Positions 24,001 through 35,797 of a stretch of DNA of 64,000 nt are shown here, in pieces. Origin of the DNA: Paramarasmius palmivorus (taxonomy: Eukaryota > Basidiomycota > Agaricomycetes > Agaricales > Marasmiaceae); contig JAYKXP010000034.1 of the NCBI GenBank assembly GCA_037176845.1, forward strand, positions 62,001 to 126,000. The letters are read 5' to 3'. Positions within the stretch are counted from its first letter, which is position 1. The number at the start of each line of letters is the position of its first letter. The position numbers and the translations under genes were made by a program. The notes beneath the pieces were generated by a model. It searched no databases. It was not told the DNA's origin and was given only the letters and a program-made list of their open reading frames with translations.

Positions 24001-24471
24001 CTTTTGAGCTCCTAACCCTGGGGCACTAGAGCTCGAGTATCCACGGCTCACGCTAACCTTTGCTCTACGGCCATCCGACAACTCGAACGACCTCACCAAA
24101 CTCGGATCCTCGATGTTATGCTCCTTCAAGAGCTTCTGGACTGCAATCTCCGCACCATAACGTCCGGTACTCTTCGTAATCGTGACCATCGATAGCACGG
24201 AGCCGCGTGCATTGAAACCAGCATCATCTAACCAGCGTCCCCCGTAGAACGGATACGTGATCGTTCCCAACAAGGCTGCAAAGGCAGCTTTCACAATACC
24301 AAGACTCCCAAAGATTGAAAGAGGTACGACTGCCGCGTAGAGAAATCCTTTCTCGAGAGCGTCACCGACGTGTCGCTCGCACTGTTCTGTTCCTAGAAGC
24401 GGAAGAAGCGCGGCTATATCTTGGATGCCGTTCGCAAGGGTACTGGCAAAGTTAGAGGGATTGTCTGACAT
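21059..24471 (-). CDS. Large fungal multi-pass membrane protein, family of unknown function
   Basis: The first exon begins MSDNPSNFASTLANGIQDIA at 24471 and contains LLPLLGTEQCERHVGDALEK, a signature I recognise from a widespread ascomycete and basidiomycete membrane-protein family without known function. Exon 1 ends near 23958 at a GTGAGA donor and exon 2 resumes near 23905 (VYLLPWNVMLLL). Helices follow in exon 2 (LLSSFLSASLSLTPYLYL, FLCVVVIQLALQL, ALYQLALAIGSVMIVAGYVG). A long soluble C-terminal half then extends past 22976 to the stop at 21059. Three frame changes are needed that I cannot explain by introns: two between about 23010 and 23130, and one between 21780 and 21920. They fit one-base indels at short homopolymers. 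If they are real, the gene is broken. The total would be roughly 1100 residues. Confidence 0.65.
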
Positions 24472-25954
24472 GGTTTGAGCCTTGAGAGAGTGATTCTACA
24501 ATAAGGAGATGGTGAAGATGACAGGGATTAGGATGACTTCGCTGGGGTTGGGGGCATAGCGTCTTCGATTATATGGACGGTACATTTACAGATGGAATCT
24601 GGTTCCTCGAAAGCTTCTGTTCTCGCTATCTCGAAATGCGTGACCAACAGAGAAAAATGATATGTGTGTGGGTCCATAAGATGCTGATGGTCGTTACGAA
24701 GACCTTGTTGTGTTCCTCATTTGCAATATGTACGCGTGAACCTATAATTCTATTGTGGTTAGACACGAATCACATAAATTCGAGCTAGACTCACGGACGA
24801 TGACACAGACGCCCTTTATCTCTACTTTTTCCCGATATCCATGAAGAAGTTTCCTGGGCGAGTTGGGTGCCCTTTGCTGATTCGATTTGTAATTTTCCTT
24901 CGTTCGTGAGACTTTTGGTCGATACTGGACTCGAGCCTCGAGCTCTGTCTTGCGCGGGTCATATCACTGACAGATGCTTTGTGGGTCCTCGAGATGTTGA
25001 TGGTGATTCAAAAGAGCCCGGTGCATTCCCAGCTACAAGGTACCTTCATGGGAACTAAAGAGATCGTATTAAATAGGTACAATTAGGAAGAACATAAGAT
25101 GCTATCCACACGCACGGGCTGTGACTTGGAGATCTCCAGGTTGACCTCAAATGATGCGTTTGTTGGGTGACAATGAGCAGCACGCCATAGAACGGAAGAA
25201 CGTCGGTTGGTGGTGGAAAGACGAAAGTTCAAGCTAAAGAAATGCCATTTCAGTCTTCTATATAGGTTAAATACGGCGGGCTCGTACCAAATAAGATTTT
25301 CAGCCTTGACTGGAAAATGTAAAAAAAGTGCAACGGAATGGAAAGCGTATGAAAGCAGGTCCAGGATAAGAGGGGGCACTGAGCGCTGAGCACTGCCACT
25401 GGATCCGGTCCTCTTTCAATTTGACACGACCATCACCACTGTCCACAAGACCTGCTGGTTGCCCAGCCCTTTGAAGGATCGAGAGAATCGTTTCACGAAT
25501 TGTTTCGTGGGGACTCTGGCCAACTTAGAGCGTTGTATATCGCGCGTTTGTGCCGTGAAATTATCGGGCAAGTCTTTGAAGCCGGATGAAGAGGCTTTCT
25601 AGAGGGCAGAACATTCATGCGCAAGGGCAACGGAATCCGACATGAGAAGATGGCAAACTCTTCGCCGTAAGTCGTCAAATTCCTTTTGTTTTTCCAGCGA
25701 TCTCATTGGCTATCCTGTTCCAGACAAATCTTCCGAAACTCGTCGCAACGTCCGTATCCAGTGTTTTTGCCGAAGTGCCTCAGCCGTCACATGGAACACT
25801 TATAAGTTAATAATATCTCTCGGTCTTCCATCCCCTTCAAGTTCACTTATCGTCATTCTTTTTTTCTGTTCTTCAGGCTACAGGCGACTACTTAAACCAG
25901 TAGTGGTATCCTGCCTTTCGAAAGCCAATTTCTTCACCTCCAGGCCGGGTCATT
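24472..25954. other. Intergenic region before the peroxidase gene
   Basis: I see no convincing gene. The region separates two divergently read genes. A TATAAG at about 25801 is a possible peroxidase promoter element roughly 150 bases before the start codon. The stretch before the start is pyrimidine-rich (TTTTTTTCTGTTCTTC near 25860), as is common in basidiomycete leaders. Confidence 0.4.
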
Positions 25955-27772
25955 ATGAAGACCAATTTCCTTTCTCTCCTTTCGGTCGCTACTCTCGCCT
26001 GCGCGTATACATGGCCCTCACCTTTGGTCGACGAGCTCGAAGATATCATCTACCTTCAATCAGGCTACCTTCGACGAGGTTTTCGTGATGGTATCCTTGG
26101 ATGCACTTTTGTTCCAGCAGGCTCCCAATTCCGACAAGCCTCTTCCGAATGGCTTCGCACAGGGTTCCACGACATGATCACCCATGACAAAGACGCTGGC
26201 ACCGGTGGTATTGACGCGTCTCTCATGTACGAACTCGACAGGCCAGAGAACCAGGGTGTTGTAGGACTCAATGACACCTTCGGGTTCTTCTTTTCGTTCC
26301 ACAACACGCGAGCGAGCATGGCGGACCTAGTTGCGATCGGTGTTTATGCATCTGTCAGGGAATGTGGTGGACCTGTGGTTCCGATCAAAGGTGGTAGGAT
26401 TGATGCGAGTGAAGCTGGACCAAAAGGTGTTCCAGAACCATCCACGGATCTCGAAACCACTACCGAAAGGTTCGCAAAAGCAGGTTTCACGACGGAGGAT
26501 ATGATTGCTATGGTAAGTGTCTTTTTCTTTTTATTAAACATCACTCTTGCTCAGAACGTTTTCAGGTCGCGTGTGGTCATACTCTAGGTGGTGTCCATGG
26601 AAACAACCACCCTGAAGTTACAGGCAACAACAGCGCCGCGGATTTCCCAAAGTTCGACAGCACGACCTTTGAATTCGACAACAATGTAGTCGCTGAATAC
26701 CTCGAAGGAAACACTACCAACCCACTAGTTGTTGGACCGGACGCCACCAATTCTGATAAACGTGTCTTTAGTATGTATTCACGTTATGACCCCTCCGTCA
26801 GCCTCTGACTTTGGCTTTCAGATGCCGACAAGAACGTGACAATGCTTGCGCTTGCGGACCCCGCCACATTCCGCACTACCTGCTCCTCCATTTTCGAACG
26901 AATGATCAACACCGTTCCTTCCTCTGTCACCCTCACCGACATCATCACACCCATAGACATCAAGCCCGCTGGTTTGAAGGTTTACCTGCAAAATAATACA
27001 GCTCTTCACCTCGAAGGAGCCATCCGAGTAAGGACCACAGAGAGAACGCCACCACAGAGCGTTTCGTTACCTTACCTCGACCAAGACGGCAAGAGCTGTG
27101 AGACCTGCACGATCTCCACTAGACCAGCTACGTTCCAAGGAGGATCTGCATCAGGCTATGATGACTCGTTCAAGGTGCGTACTCGTTTTTCAACGACCCG
27201 TCTCTATCTTCGTAATGTTGACTCGACGTCATACGCAGTTCTACGAACTCTCAACCGACCTACCCCTTAACTCATCTATATCCTCATTTACCGTCGAATT
27301 CTCCGGCGAAACTCACGACAACAATGGTAGCGGCGGCTTCCCTATCAATACCAGGCTGCTTCACCAGCCCAAACAATCCTGTCTCGTTCAGAAGACTGAC
27401 TCAAACGGAAACTGGAATCTCACTGCGGTAGCTGCCGTACGTGACGATCGTGCCTCTCTACCCACGCATTTCGAGATTGCCGTGAAGAAGTTCACCCCGG
27501 GAATTGTTGGGAGCAGACTTGACGTGCAGAAGGTTGAGATGAGTCAATGGAAAAAGGCAGGAGAGAGTGGGTTTACGTTGTTCAGCGGAAGTTTCGCAAT
27601 CCCTCCTGAGAGCTGGAGCACGTCGTATGATGTGGTGAATGGAGAAGGCGATGATAAGGTAGAGGTTGCCCTGATCAAAACTGGGTCGTTACCGTCTGAA
27701 TGCGTAAGTGGTTCTTTGGAACTCAGTTAAAATGTGCGGAAGCTGACTTTTGAACAGGCTGATTGGGCGTAA
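25955..27772 (+). CDS. Secreted heme peroxidase, plant-peroxidase superfamily
   Basis: Five exons: 25955-26512, 26566-26770, 26822-27174, 27239-27703 and 27758-27772. All have GT-AG borders and consistent phase, and they encode 531 residues. A signal peptide (MKTNFLSLLSVATLACA) leads into the mature chain. The distal side has Arg68 and His72 in WLRTGFHDM. The proximal heme ligand is His191 in VACGHTLGGVHG, split from the preceding exon by intron 1. The AGTGGIDAS block matches the usual calcium and heme-pocket region. Family knowledge says such enzymes use hydrogen peroxide to oxidise organic substrates outside the cell. I see no ligninase-type Mn site or invariant surface Trp that I can place, so substrate type is open. 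The C-terminal 200 residues, rich in beta-type sequence, extend beyond a bare class II domain. Confidence 0.85.
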
Positions 27773-28358
27773 GCTTGAATACGGGGTGGTTCTCTAGTTG
27801 AATGGACATTGAAACGTAGTCCAGGGACTTAATAGACAATGCTGCGGATTAGAATTAATACCATACCATACTATAATGTACCAAAACGAGTCTTTAAATT
27901 TGAGGACGTTGGTGTCAACGTCGGCGTTACATAACAGCATGCAACGTGCAACGTTGAGCTCACCTGAGCCGAGTAGCCGCTCATTACTCTTGTCACCATA
28001 CCACCAATTGTAGCCCACCTTCCATTTCGCTTCGCAACCTTGTCATGAATGAGGAAGAGAAAATCATAGAGATATTGGGAAAATAGGCGATGTATAGTGT
28101 CGTAAGTTTTTCTTGTTCATTCAGATACATATCTCTGACTGTTAGGAGTGCCCCAGTCACGGATGCCCGTTTTGAACAATCATTCTTTCAATTTAGCGTT
28201 AGATCTTCTGTTGAAAAGGCGGTCTGGATACCGACGCGAATGTGGATACAAGGTCGTTCAAGGGCCACCGCCACCGCTGATATCCGCTCTCTACAGGGGT
28301 TTTCCACTTTGCGATGATATATGAACCGCCAGGTCTTGCCTTCAAGAATGCCCACCCG
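27773..28358. other. Intergenic region
   Basis: Between the peroxidase stop and the next gene. Short frames on both strands are not supported by composition or by a counterpart upstream of the DUF6533 paralogue at 30480. No repeat was recognised. Confidence 0.35.
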
Positions 28359-29926
28359 ATGGAAGACCTCCAAAGTCTGTTCAAGCTCTTCCTATCCGTA
28401 TTGGAACATAGAAGGGTCATTACGGTGAGAGTGCCGCTGTTGTCGTCTGCTCATTATGACTGACCTCTTCAACTAGTACATCGACGGCATGTCCCATTCT
28501 TTCTTTTAGAAAGACATTCTTGACAACCTTTATATCCAGTGGCGAGCGCATGCCTCTTTGTGTACGACTTTCTCCTCAATATAGACGTTGAAATCAAGTA
28601 CATCTACGCGTTTCGATGGGGACATTTCGAAGCCTTATATGCCTTCCAACGTTTCCTCCCTTTCCTAGACATGTGTATCTCCTTCTTACATCGTGAGTCG
28701 ATCGTCTATCCTGCCTACGAGAGTTTTGCTCAGTCCGAGCCCCCAGTCGATTTCGCCAAGGGGCTTTCACCACAACAGTGTAAGATCCATTATCAAGTCA
28801 GCGGGTGTAGGTGCCTGCCACACTATCCTGAGCGTTAGGAAGCTGACAGGAGAGCAGGGTCTCTCCTCGCCGGGATGACTTTATCAGAAGGTCTACATGC
28901 TTCGTCCTCCCATGATGTTCCCAGACTGATCATATCCTTGGTTCTACTCAGTAACATTAACCTATCGCATAGTGGCGGTATGGAAGAGGGATTTCCGAGC
29001 GATTTTTGTTCTCTTCGCACTTTGGATGGCATGTACAGCCGCAGTCTGCGTTTTCTTTTCTCGGTTCCTTGAAACCATGCAATGTACGTGAAGCTTAAAG
29101 ATCCAAGCTTTCGAACAGTGATTGATGTTAGGGGTTCTAGTCATCACCGTCCCGGGGTTTGGCATACGGGGCTGTTTCGTGTTCGCAGCAGATCTCAGCA
29201 TTGTTTATGGGGCATGGGTTGCATTTATGGTGTATAACACTGGTGCGTTGTTTGCTGAACCCCTTTCCCCTGAAATGATACACATTCCTTGGCATTAGGT
29301 GCTTTTATCATGGTGACGATTCCAGGGCTCAAAGCGCGTAAGCTCTACCGTACTCAGGGGATGCACGGGGTCTTGATTGAACCTTATAAGGACGTTATTC
29401 GGGTTCAGGACGTTCCGATATGATGAACGCGGTGTATCGCGACGGTATGGATGTTCCATTCAACAGCAAACTTCGAACCGCTGATAGGATACCCAGGCGC
29501 TCTGTATTACGCCTTAATCTTTTGTAGGTACTGACAGAAAGCTCGCATTCATAATCTAATAGCCCTCAAGTGATCTCCTTGGTCAATGTTATAGTGATTA
29601 AAGAAGCGCCGGTGGGTCGTGCTGTAGCTACTTCGCAACCCCTTGCTGATGTTTGCCTTTCACTAGCCTGATTTGGCATTTGTAATTTCCTCGTACGCAC
29701 TCTTCTGAGAGTCTTTGGAAACATCTCTGATCTCTCCTATCAAAGCCCAATGCGTGTACTACATGCTATCCTAACAAGCCGGGCGGTCTTACGTATTCGT
29801 CGTGCTGCGACTGGCCTCTCGATTTCCCACTTTCAGGACTCCGAAAATGTACCAATGTCGTTTTTAAGCTCTGTACCACGGACTGTACCAGATACTGAAC
29901 TTTCCAAGGATGCCTTGGATCCCTGA
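28359..29926 (+). CDS. DUF6533 membrane protein, copy 1
   Basis: About eleven exons, placed by comparing the two neighbouring paralogues. Exon 1 (28359-28424) encodes MEDLQSLFKLFLSVLEHRR. Exon 2 is only 10 bases (28477-28486). Exon 3 begins at 28540 and carries the DUF6533 signature VASACLFVYDFLLNIDVEIK, then FLPFLDMC. Later exons give HLDFAKGLSPQQCKIHYQV, TYRIVAVWKRDFRAIFVLF, ADLSIVYGAWVAFMVYN and, near the end, MRVLHAILTSRAVLRIRR. The stop is at 29924-29926. DUF6533 marks a large agaricomycete family of seven-pass membrane proteins with no known role. The second intron (28487-28539) has a GC donor where the paralogue has GT. All exons stay open, so the gene looks functional. Confidence 0.8.
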
Positions 29927-30479
29927 ACGCGCCCTACAACTGTATCACATATATTTGCCTATAGCTAAGCATTACATTTGTACCCATCGACGTTTAAGCG
30001 GCAAGCCGTGGGATTTTTGACGCGACACGGGAAAATTGGGTACCTGGCTACTTCAAACCACCACCACCACCTTCGAATCCGCTACAAGCCTTAGCCCTAT
30101 GCCTCGTATCCACTCATTATGAAATTGAAGCGGTACGTCGAGTTTTTCGGGTTCTGTACAATTTCATATTCATCGCACCATTTTGTAGGAATAACCCCCG
30201 CACTGGTCAGGGAATTTGGGCTATGTGCTTAACTCTCACTTGGAGTTCAAACAACTAGTCACAAGCTATCTTCAAAAGAGCCATGCTGGTGGTTGGAGAC
30301 ACTGTCACACAATAGACTGAAGTCGGATTGCCTCCGTGGACGCTCTAGGGTGCGCAAACCGGGATTATCGAATTTAATGGAATTTCGATATCGTTCCGAT
30401 ATCTATCTCTTGGACTGTCAGGCGGCCAATATCTAGAGGGGTTTATATGCCCATCGGTCTTATCTTACAAGCACACACC
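29927..30479. other. Intergenic region between DUF6533 paralogues
   Basis: No gene is visible. A CCACCACCACCACC run lies near 30060. A TTTATATG motif near 30442, about 35 bases before the start codon of copy 2, could serve as its core promoter. Confidence 0.35.
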
Positions 30480-32022
30480 ATGGATGACCCCTTCCAGCGC
30501 CTCATATCCGTACTTGAGCATAGGAGGCTTGTTACTGTGCGTGTTGCGCTCTTCCTTTCACAGTTATCTGATGACTGACCGATTATCCTGACTAGTACAT
30601 CGACGGTATACATCAGCTCTCTAAGGCCAAATTGAAGGGCTAACGTTGTGTTCAGTAGCCAGCGCGTTCCTCTTTGTCTACGACTTTCTCCTCAACCTAG
30701 ATGCTGAGATCAAGTACATCTATGAATTTCGCCGATGGAGTCATTTTGAAGTTTTGTACATCCTTCAACGATACCTTCCCTTCCTGGATATGTGCGTTTC
30801 CTTTATGCATCGTGAGTTAATCGTGTATTACTCTTGCATGAAACTCGCTTAGCTTGCACCAGTTGATTTCTCTGAAGGACTTTCTCCTCGAGGATGCAAA
30901 ATTCATTATCAAGTCACGGGGTGTGGGTGTCTAGGTTCTTAGAGAAACTGTGGTCATTGATAGAGCACTAGGGTGCTTTCTTGGAGGAATTGTTCTATCA
31001 GAAGGTAAGTCGCCCTATATCTTCTCTGTAGAGCCACAGGACTGATCGTACAACTTTGAGTTTAGTAATGTTGACTTACCGCATAGTGGCTGTTTGGGAC
31101 AAGGATATCCGAGCAATTCTCGTACTCTTCGGGCTTTTACTCGGATGTATGCTTGTCACTTGCGTATTCTTCTATAAGTTCCTCGCAAGCATGCAATGTA
31201 CGCGTAATCTCAAGGTCCCGATGTTCAGACGACAATGACTTTCTGATTCTAGTCATGACGGTAGGATGGCTTGATATACCGGGCTGCTTCGTGGTCTCAG
31301 CAGACCTCAGCCTTCTCTATGGAACATGGGTCGCATTAATGGTGTACGACACTGGCGAGTAGCTCTCGTATAGCGTAACCTTCCCAATGTTGACAATAAC
31401 CGTGATGTTAGGCGCCTCCATTATGGTGTTGATTCCCAGGATGAAAGCGCGTAAGCTTTATTGTGTTATGGAGGATGAACAAGTCTTGAAGATATGCTAG
31501 GTGGCCTTTCTGGTGCAGGTCGATCCAGGATTTTCAATGCGGTATATCGTGATGGTACGGATGAGTTAGTATCACAGCTTCTCACAACTAAGAGAGTTGC
31601 TTTAGGCGCCATATACTACGCCCTCATATTTCGTAGGTGCATGGTACTGGTGATACCTCCAAAGGTACTCACACTTTCAAAGTTATTTCCCTGGTCAATG
31701 TCATCGTAATCAAGACCGTACCAGTATGCTAGTTCTCTTCTAAAGTGGTCTGGCTTACAACGTTTCTGATAGCCCGACTTATCATTCACGACTTCCTGGT
31801 ACGTTTTCCTTATGAGGGTCAGCGCAAGAGCTCAAGCTCGACCTCTACCTTAGTCTCACGCGTGTTCTCCACGCTATATTTGCAAGCCGAGCTGTTTTGC
31901 GCATTCGCCAGGCCGTTGTTGACACATCCGTCACTACTCATCATACCAGCGTCCAGGATGTCCCCATGGCATCCCTCAACTTCTCACCACCAACTCTGTC
32001 GCATTCTGGGCTTGCGACATGA
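30480..32022 (+). CDS. DUF6533 membrane protein, copy 2
   Basis: Direct-repeat paralogue of the gene at 28359 with the same exon plan. It starts MDDPFQRLISVLEHRRLVT at 30480, followed by a 10-base exon at 30596-30605, then VASAFLFVYDFLLNLDAEIK from 30656. Later exons read HLDFSEGLSPRGCK, TYRIVAVWDKDIRAILVLF, ADLSLLYGTWVALMVYD, FNAVYRDG and finally LTRVLHAIFASRAVLRIRQ. The stop is TGA at 32020-32022. Expected length is about 300 residues with seven helices. The intron 31355-31411 starts with GC in place of GT (GCGAGT), at a position where copy 1 has GTGCGT. The pair arose by local duplication; both are intact in the exons I could chain. Confidence 0.8.
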
Positions 32023-32317
32023 ATGATTTGATCCTAATTCCGCCAGATCAGCAGTCTGTACACCTAAAACCTTGTAACCTTAAAATGTTAAAATGTAACT
32101 GCAATCCGTTGAAACGTATGTCTTATACACGATACCTGCTTTATACAGTGCGACTTCAAAGTGTTATCATTACACGGGGTGCTAAGTAACTACAATGAGA
32201 AAAGAAATGCGTTCCACAGCAGCGTCCAACGTCACTTCGTATATGGTACATAAAGAAAAACGAGAATAATTCCATGATTCCGACCTACCTTGCTCTATAA
32301 GTACAAGCCTGTCCCCT
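32023..32317. other. Convergent intergenic gap
   Basis: 3' ends of copy 2 and of the nuclease gene face each other here. No frame is supported. AT-rich words such as TTAAAATGTTAAAATG near 32080 may belong to 3' end formation. Confidence 0.35.
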
Positions 32318-33684
32318 CTAATCCTGGGGCATCCACAACGCAACATTCATCTCCCCATTTGGTGCGAATAGCCAGTTCAACACACCAGCCAACCTAATCC
32401 CAGCTTGAGCCATCAAACGTTCCAAGATCCGCTGGTCTGCAATCACGCCTGCATACTCGGGAGTATCCAGCTCCAGATACTCAGGACGACCTCCAGTACT
32501 ACCACCATGTCTACCGCCCACGAATTGACCATCTTTGTCGAATTGGGCTAGTTCGGCCTCAACTGATGAAAAGTGGTGGGCGTCGTGGTCGTCCTGCTCC
32601 GTAAAGAACTCGGAGAATCTGCCGTGTCCACCATATGGGGGTTCGTCGAGAGCCTTTGGCCAAATGAGCTCACAGTTAAGCTTATGAATAGGCTGGGCCC
32701 AGTGGAAGGGGCAGATAGTGTTGTCGTCTGTCGGTTCTCGGTGGTAGAGATAGATAGACTAGACTTGACAAATGTCCAGATGCTGTGGAGATAACTCCAC
32801 GAGGCACCGAGCGCTGAAGGTGTGGAGGTGTGCTGTACAGGCGGTGCAGGGCACGAGAGCCAGTCCGGGATTTCGTCACGCCAGCTGCTGTACACGCCTT
32901 CCCACATCACTCGACGAATGAATGGGTCATAGATGGCGCCCCGAAGGTTGTACTCGACTTGACGGATTGGAAGTGGGCGGGTGTAATTGTAGGGAATGGT
33001 ACGCAGGTTCTTAGCAATGAGGAGGCCGTCCCAAAGTGAGTGCAGGTCTATCCAAAACCCATTTAGTTATCGCAAAGCGCACTAGAAGCCGAAACAACAA
33101 CGTACTAGTCACCCTGTTATCAAACTTGACCTTTACCGAGTTACCTCCCCTATCTCTCCCGGTCAAATGCAAAGGCATATGCAAATCGCCGAGGAAGTGG
33201 ACCAGGAATTTGAGTGCTTCGTTAGCTGTGGTGATATCCTGCTCCCCGGTTACGTATCCTTCCAACAAGTCTGTGGTGTTCCTTATACCCCCGAGAACGT
33301 TTATGAACCTCTTGCCTGCCCATCCACGATCGCCAGGGAAAGCGCACGTTTCCGAGGGATAGTCGTCAAGGGCGCCGACGTAATGCAGCGGTGCTGACCA
33401 TCGCATTCTGTACTTGAACTTGTCCGCCCATGTTGAGATCGGTGCCAGGTGACATTCCGGTTTGGTCGGGTCGTTGGAACTGAAGTCGAGGATTTCGCAG
33501 ATCTTGGGCAGCACTTCAGGATGAAGGTGAATCTGCGCAATAGTTGCTACAATTTCGTGACCTGTAAAGCAACTATTAGCCCTACACCCTGGCATGAAAC
33601 AAGACAAGTCAAACCTGCTGCACCCCAACCGAGAACTCCTGGGACAAGGGCACTCCCTAGGAGGATTAGAGACTGGAGCTTCAT
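32318..33684 (-). CDS. Secreted S1/P1-type nuclease
   Basis: Zinc-dependent single-strand nuclease and 3'-nucleotidase family. A signal peptide (MKLQSLILLGSALVPGVLG) precedes the mature N-terminus WGAAGHE, whose Trp and His are zinc ligands in P1. The remaining expected ligands are visible in order: Asp in ISTWADKFK, His in PLHYVGALDD, His and Asp in HFLGDLHMPLH, and His and Asp in HSLWDGLL. The C-terminal half has PIHKLNCELIWP and LELDTPEYAG, also typical of the family. At least three introns: near 33614-33562, one from an AGTACG donor near 33110 to a TTGGATAG acceptor, and one of about 80 bases near 32850-32770 whose donor is a choice. The enzyme probably acts outside the cell in nucleic-acid scavenging. 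Confidence 0.85.
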
Positions 33685-34270
33685 AGAGAAGGGATTCAAA
33701 GATGGGAGATGGTGGTGGTAGAAGAACAAGAGCCTTTTGTACTTCCGTTGCCAGAGCGAAGAAGTACAAAAGGATTCAAGCGCGTGACGGTAACGGTCAC
33801 ACTCGCGTCAAAGTGGAATCACGGGACGAGAATACCATAGTCGCGTCATGGGCTGGACGAGAATTCTGACTCTGGCAAACGACACCGCTATGTATACCAA
33901 GCTTAAAATTGACAGTGGGGAGTACTGATTACTCGAAATTCCTTGTGCATAAAATTCACTACGATGAGAACGGCATGGATCGTATAAAACACGCATAAAA
34001 ATGCGACAAGTTCCGCCGGAAGAATGCAATGCCAACTTGAACGCGAATTAGGCCGTCTTTTCTAAGCCGTCGGCAGCGGCTTCTTTCAACGGCGATATGT
34101 AGAGCGTGATGGCGCGTTGCTGAATGACGGTCGTTGAGGTTCGTGGTTTCGTAGTCTTGTCACACGAAACGCTGGTCCACTGCTTTGAGTATTGAGGCCA
34201 ACAGCACTGACTAGTAGAGGAAGGTTTTGCTGTATACCTGCCGGTGAAAACACCTAACGTATCAGCAGGA
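33685..34270. other. Intergenic region
   Basis: No gene is supported between the nuclease and the decayed copy at 34280-34710. A minus-strand frame continues from the pseudogene to 34048 but has no relation to the intact paralogue's tail, so I do not treat it as coding. Confidence 0.35.
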
Positions 34271-34279
34271 AGGCTTGTC

Positions 34280-34710
34280 TGCGAGCAACCCCGACACTCA
34301 CCATACACCTCCAACTTCCGTTTGACTTGCTCCTCTTTTTCCCCAGGCTCTATCTTGAGTTCCTCTTCAGTCACTTCTTCGCAATCCCTTGGGCACCAAT
34401 TAACAAATTTACCCTAACGCCTTCGGGTGACAACCATGAACGGCTGGCGGTTGAATATGTTGCCTTCCCTGAGCGTTGCATTCTGCCCAAACACGAACTA
34501 CTTCGGCTCCAAATGTCTTCGCTGTGTGCTTTGTATGGTAGTAGGTTGTAGCGTCGCCTTTACCGTTGTCGGGAATTTCAGTTCGGATGAGTTGATTTGC
34601 CCACTTGACTGCTTCTGAAGGAGAGATCAGGATTCCACCGACGATTTGCGAACGTGGGCGCGCGGTTGTAGGTTATCTGAGCCGGGTAAAAGGAAGAAGT
34701 GGAATGTCAT
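34280..34710 (-). pseudogene. Decayed paralogue of the small gene at 34929-35423
   Basis: Read on the minus strand from an ATG at 34710, this follows the neighbouring gene with clear similarity: VGGILISPSEAVKWANQLI against IGGIVFSPSEAIKWASELI, and CEEVTEEELKIEPGEKEEQV against CEEVTEEDLKMTPGENEELV. Unlike the intact copy it needs frame changes near 34655 and near 34505. It also has an in-frame TAG near 34410, where the intact copy has Thr in RRTGKF. The C-terminal sequence after KRKLEVYGEC is unrelated. The three defects together, against an intact neighbour, argue for a pseudogene; sequencing error might explain the shifts but less easily the stop. Confidence 0.6.
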
Positions 34711-34928
34711 GGTCATCGTTAGAGTTGTGAAGGCTTCGCGTTCCACCTCCGAGGGCAAAAAAAGTTGCAGTAGCTTAGGCGTTTCTTGAGGAAGGAGTGA
34801 ATCACGATGTTATGCAAACTGGTTCATGAATTATGTTCCAATATAATACAATAATGCATGACAAAACAATTGTGCGACAGACAGTAAAGCGATGTAAATG
34901 ATGATGCAGGGGCTAGTAGAAGAATGTC

Positions 34929-35423
34929 TTAAATCCCATGTACTTGATACCTGCCACCAGCGAATAAATCCATATGAGTAACGTTGATGGGGAAGGTTCT
35001 GTTGTATGACACACCTATTTCCTCTAGCTTCCGCTTCACTAGTTCCTCATTCTCCCCAGGCGTCATCTTCAAATCCTCTTCAGTCACCTCTTCACAATCC
35101 GTCGGGCACCTGTTGTAGAATTTGCCCGTACGCCTTTGTGTGATGACCATAAACGGTTGACGGTTGAATATCTTTCCCTCTCTAAGTGTAGGATTCTGCC
35201 CAACGTTGGCAAGGTCTGCTCCGAACTTTTTAACGACGCGCTTTATATGAAGATACGCAGTCAGGTCGGCATCGCCATTGTCGCGAAGTGGCCTATGAAT
35301 TAATTCCGACGCCCATTTGATTGCTTCTGAAGGGGAGAAAACGATTCCACCAATGATTTCCGAACGTGGTCGCGGTTCGAGGTTGGTCGAGTTAGGTGGA
35401 GGAAAGAATGGTCGGCTAGACAT
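34929..35423 (-). CDS. Small hypothetical protein, 164 residues
   Basis: Single open exon starting MSSRPFFPPPNSTNLEPRPR at 35423. I do not recognise the family. A basic and charged protein without signal peptide or membrane segment. It has a conserved-looking core (IGGIVFSPSEAIKWASELI, REGKIFNRQPFMVITQRR, CPTDCEEVTEEDL) that is also kept in the decayed copy 300 bases downstream. The start was chosen because similarity to the copy begins there. An extension upstream to 35651 has no counterpart. The gene is transcribed away from the plus-strand gene at 35798, leaving a shared promoter region of about 370 bases. Confidence 0.55.
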   Translation of the reverse strand: MSSRPFFPPPNSTNLEPRPRSEIIGGIVFSPSEAIKWASELIHRPLRDNGDADLTAYLHIKRVVKKFGADLANVGQNPTLREGKIFNRQPFMVITQRRTGKFYNRCPTDCEEVTEEDLKMTPGENEELVKRKLEEIGVSYNRTFPINVTHMDLFAGGRYQVHGI

Positions 35424-35797
35424 GATGCAGTGGTTGGTGCAGTCGAATGTGAGAAATTGAGAACGCTTTATACCTTCCCACATCAATCTGTTGTTCACTA
35501 TTGTCACTATTTTCTTCCTGCTATACACGCCTCTTGGCATTGTCCAAATGCAAAAACAAAACCTCTGCCTATTGTCCTTCACATGCTTCACATGTCCGCG
35601 CTTCAGCTTCCAGTAATGCACTGGTCTCAGCTGATCATGTTGGTTGGCCATGGCATTGTTCGAACCTTCAGGAACAGTTGCTCAAAACTCCGCCTATTGT
35701 CTACAGGGTATTCTTATCAGTTCATTATTCTCAGCCTCCACAACATGTAAACAGGATATAAGATCGTCTGTCGCCAAAGCAAACTCACTAGCCCAAG

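Noticed and set aside
28081..28340. Possible extra 5' exon of DUF6533 copy 1
   Set aside because: The paralogue has no matching sequence upstream of its start, and copy 1 already aligns from its ATG at 28359.
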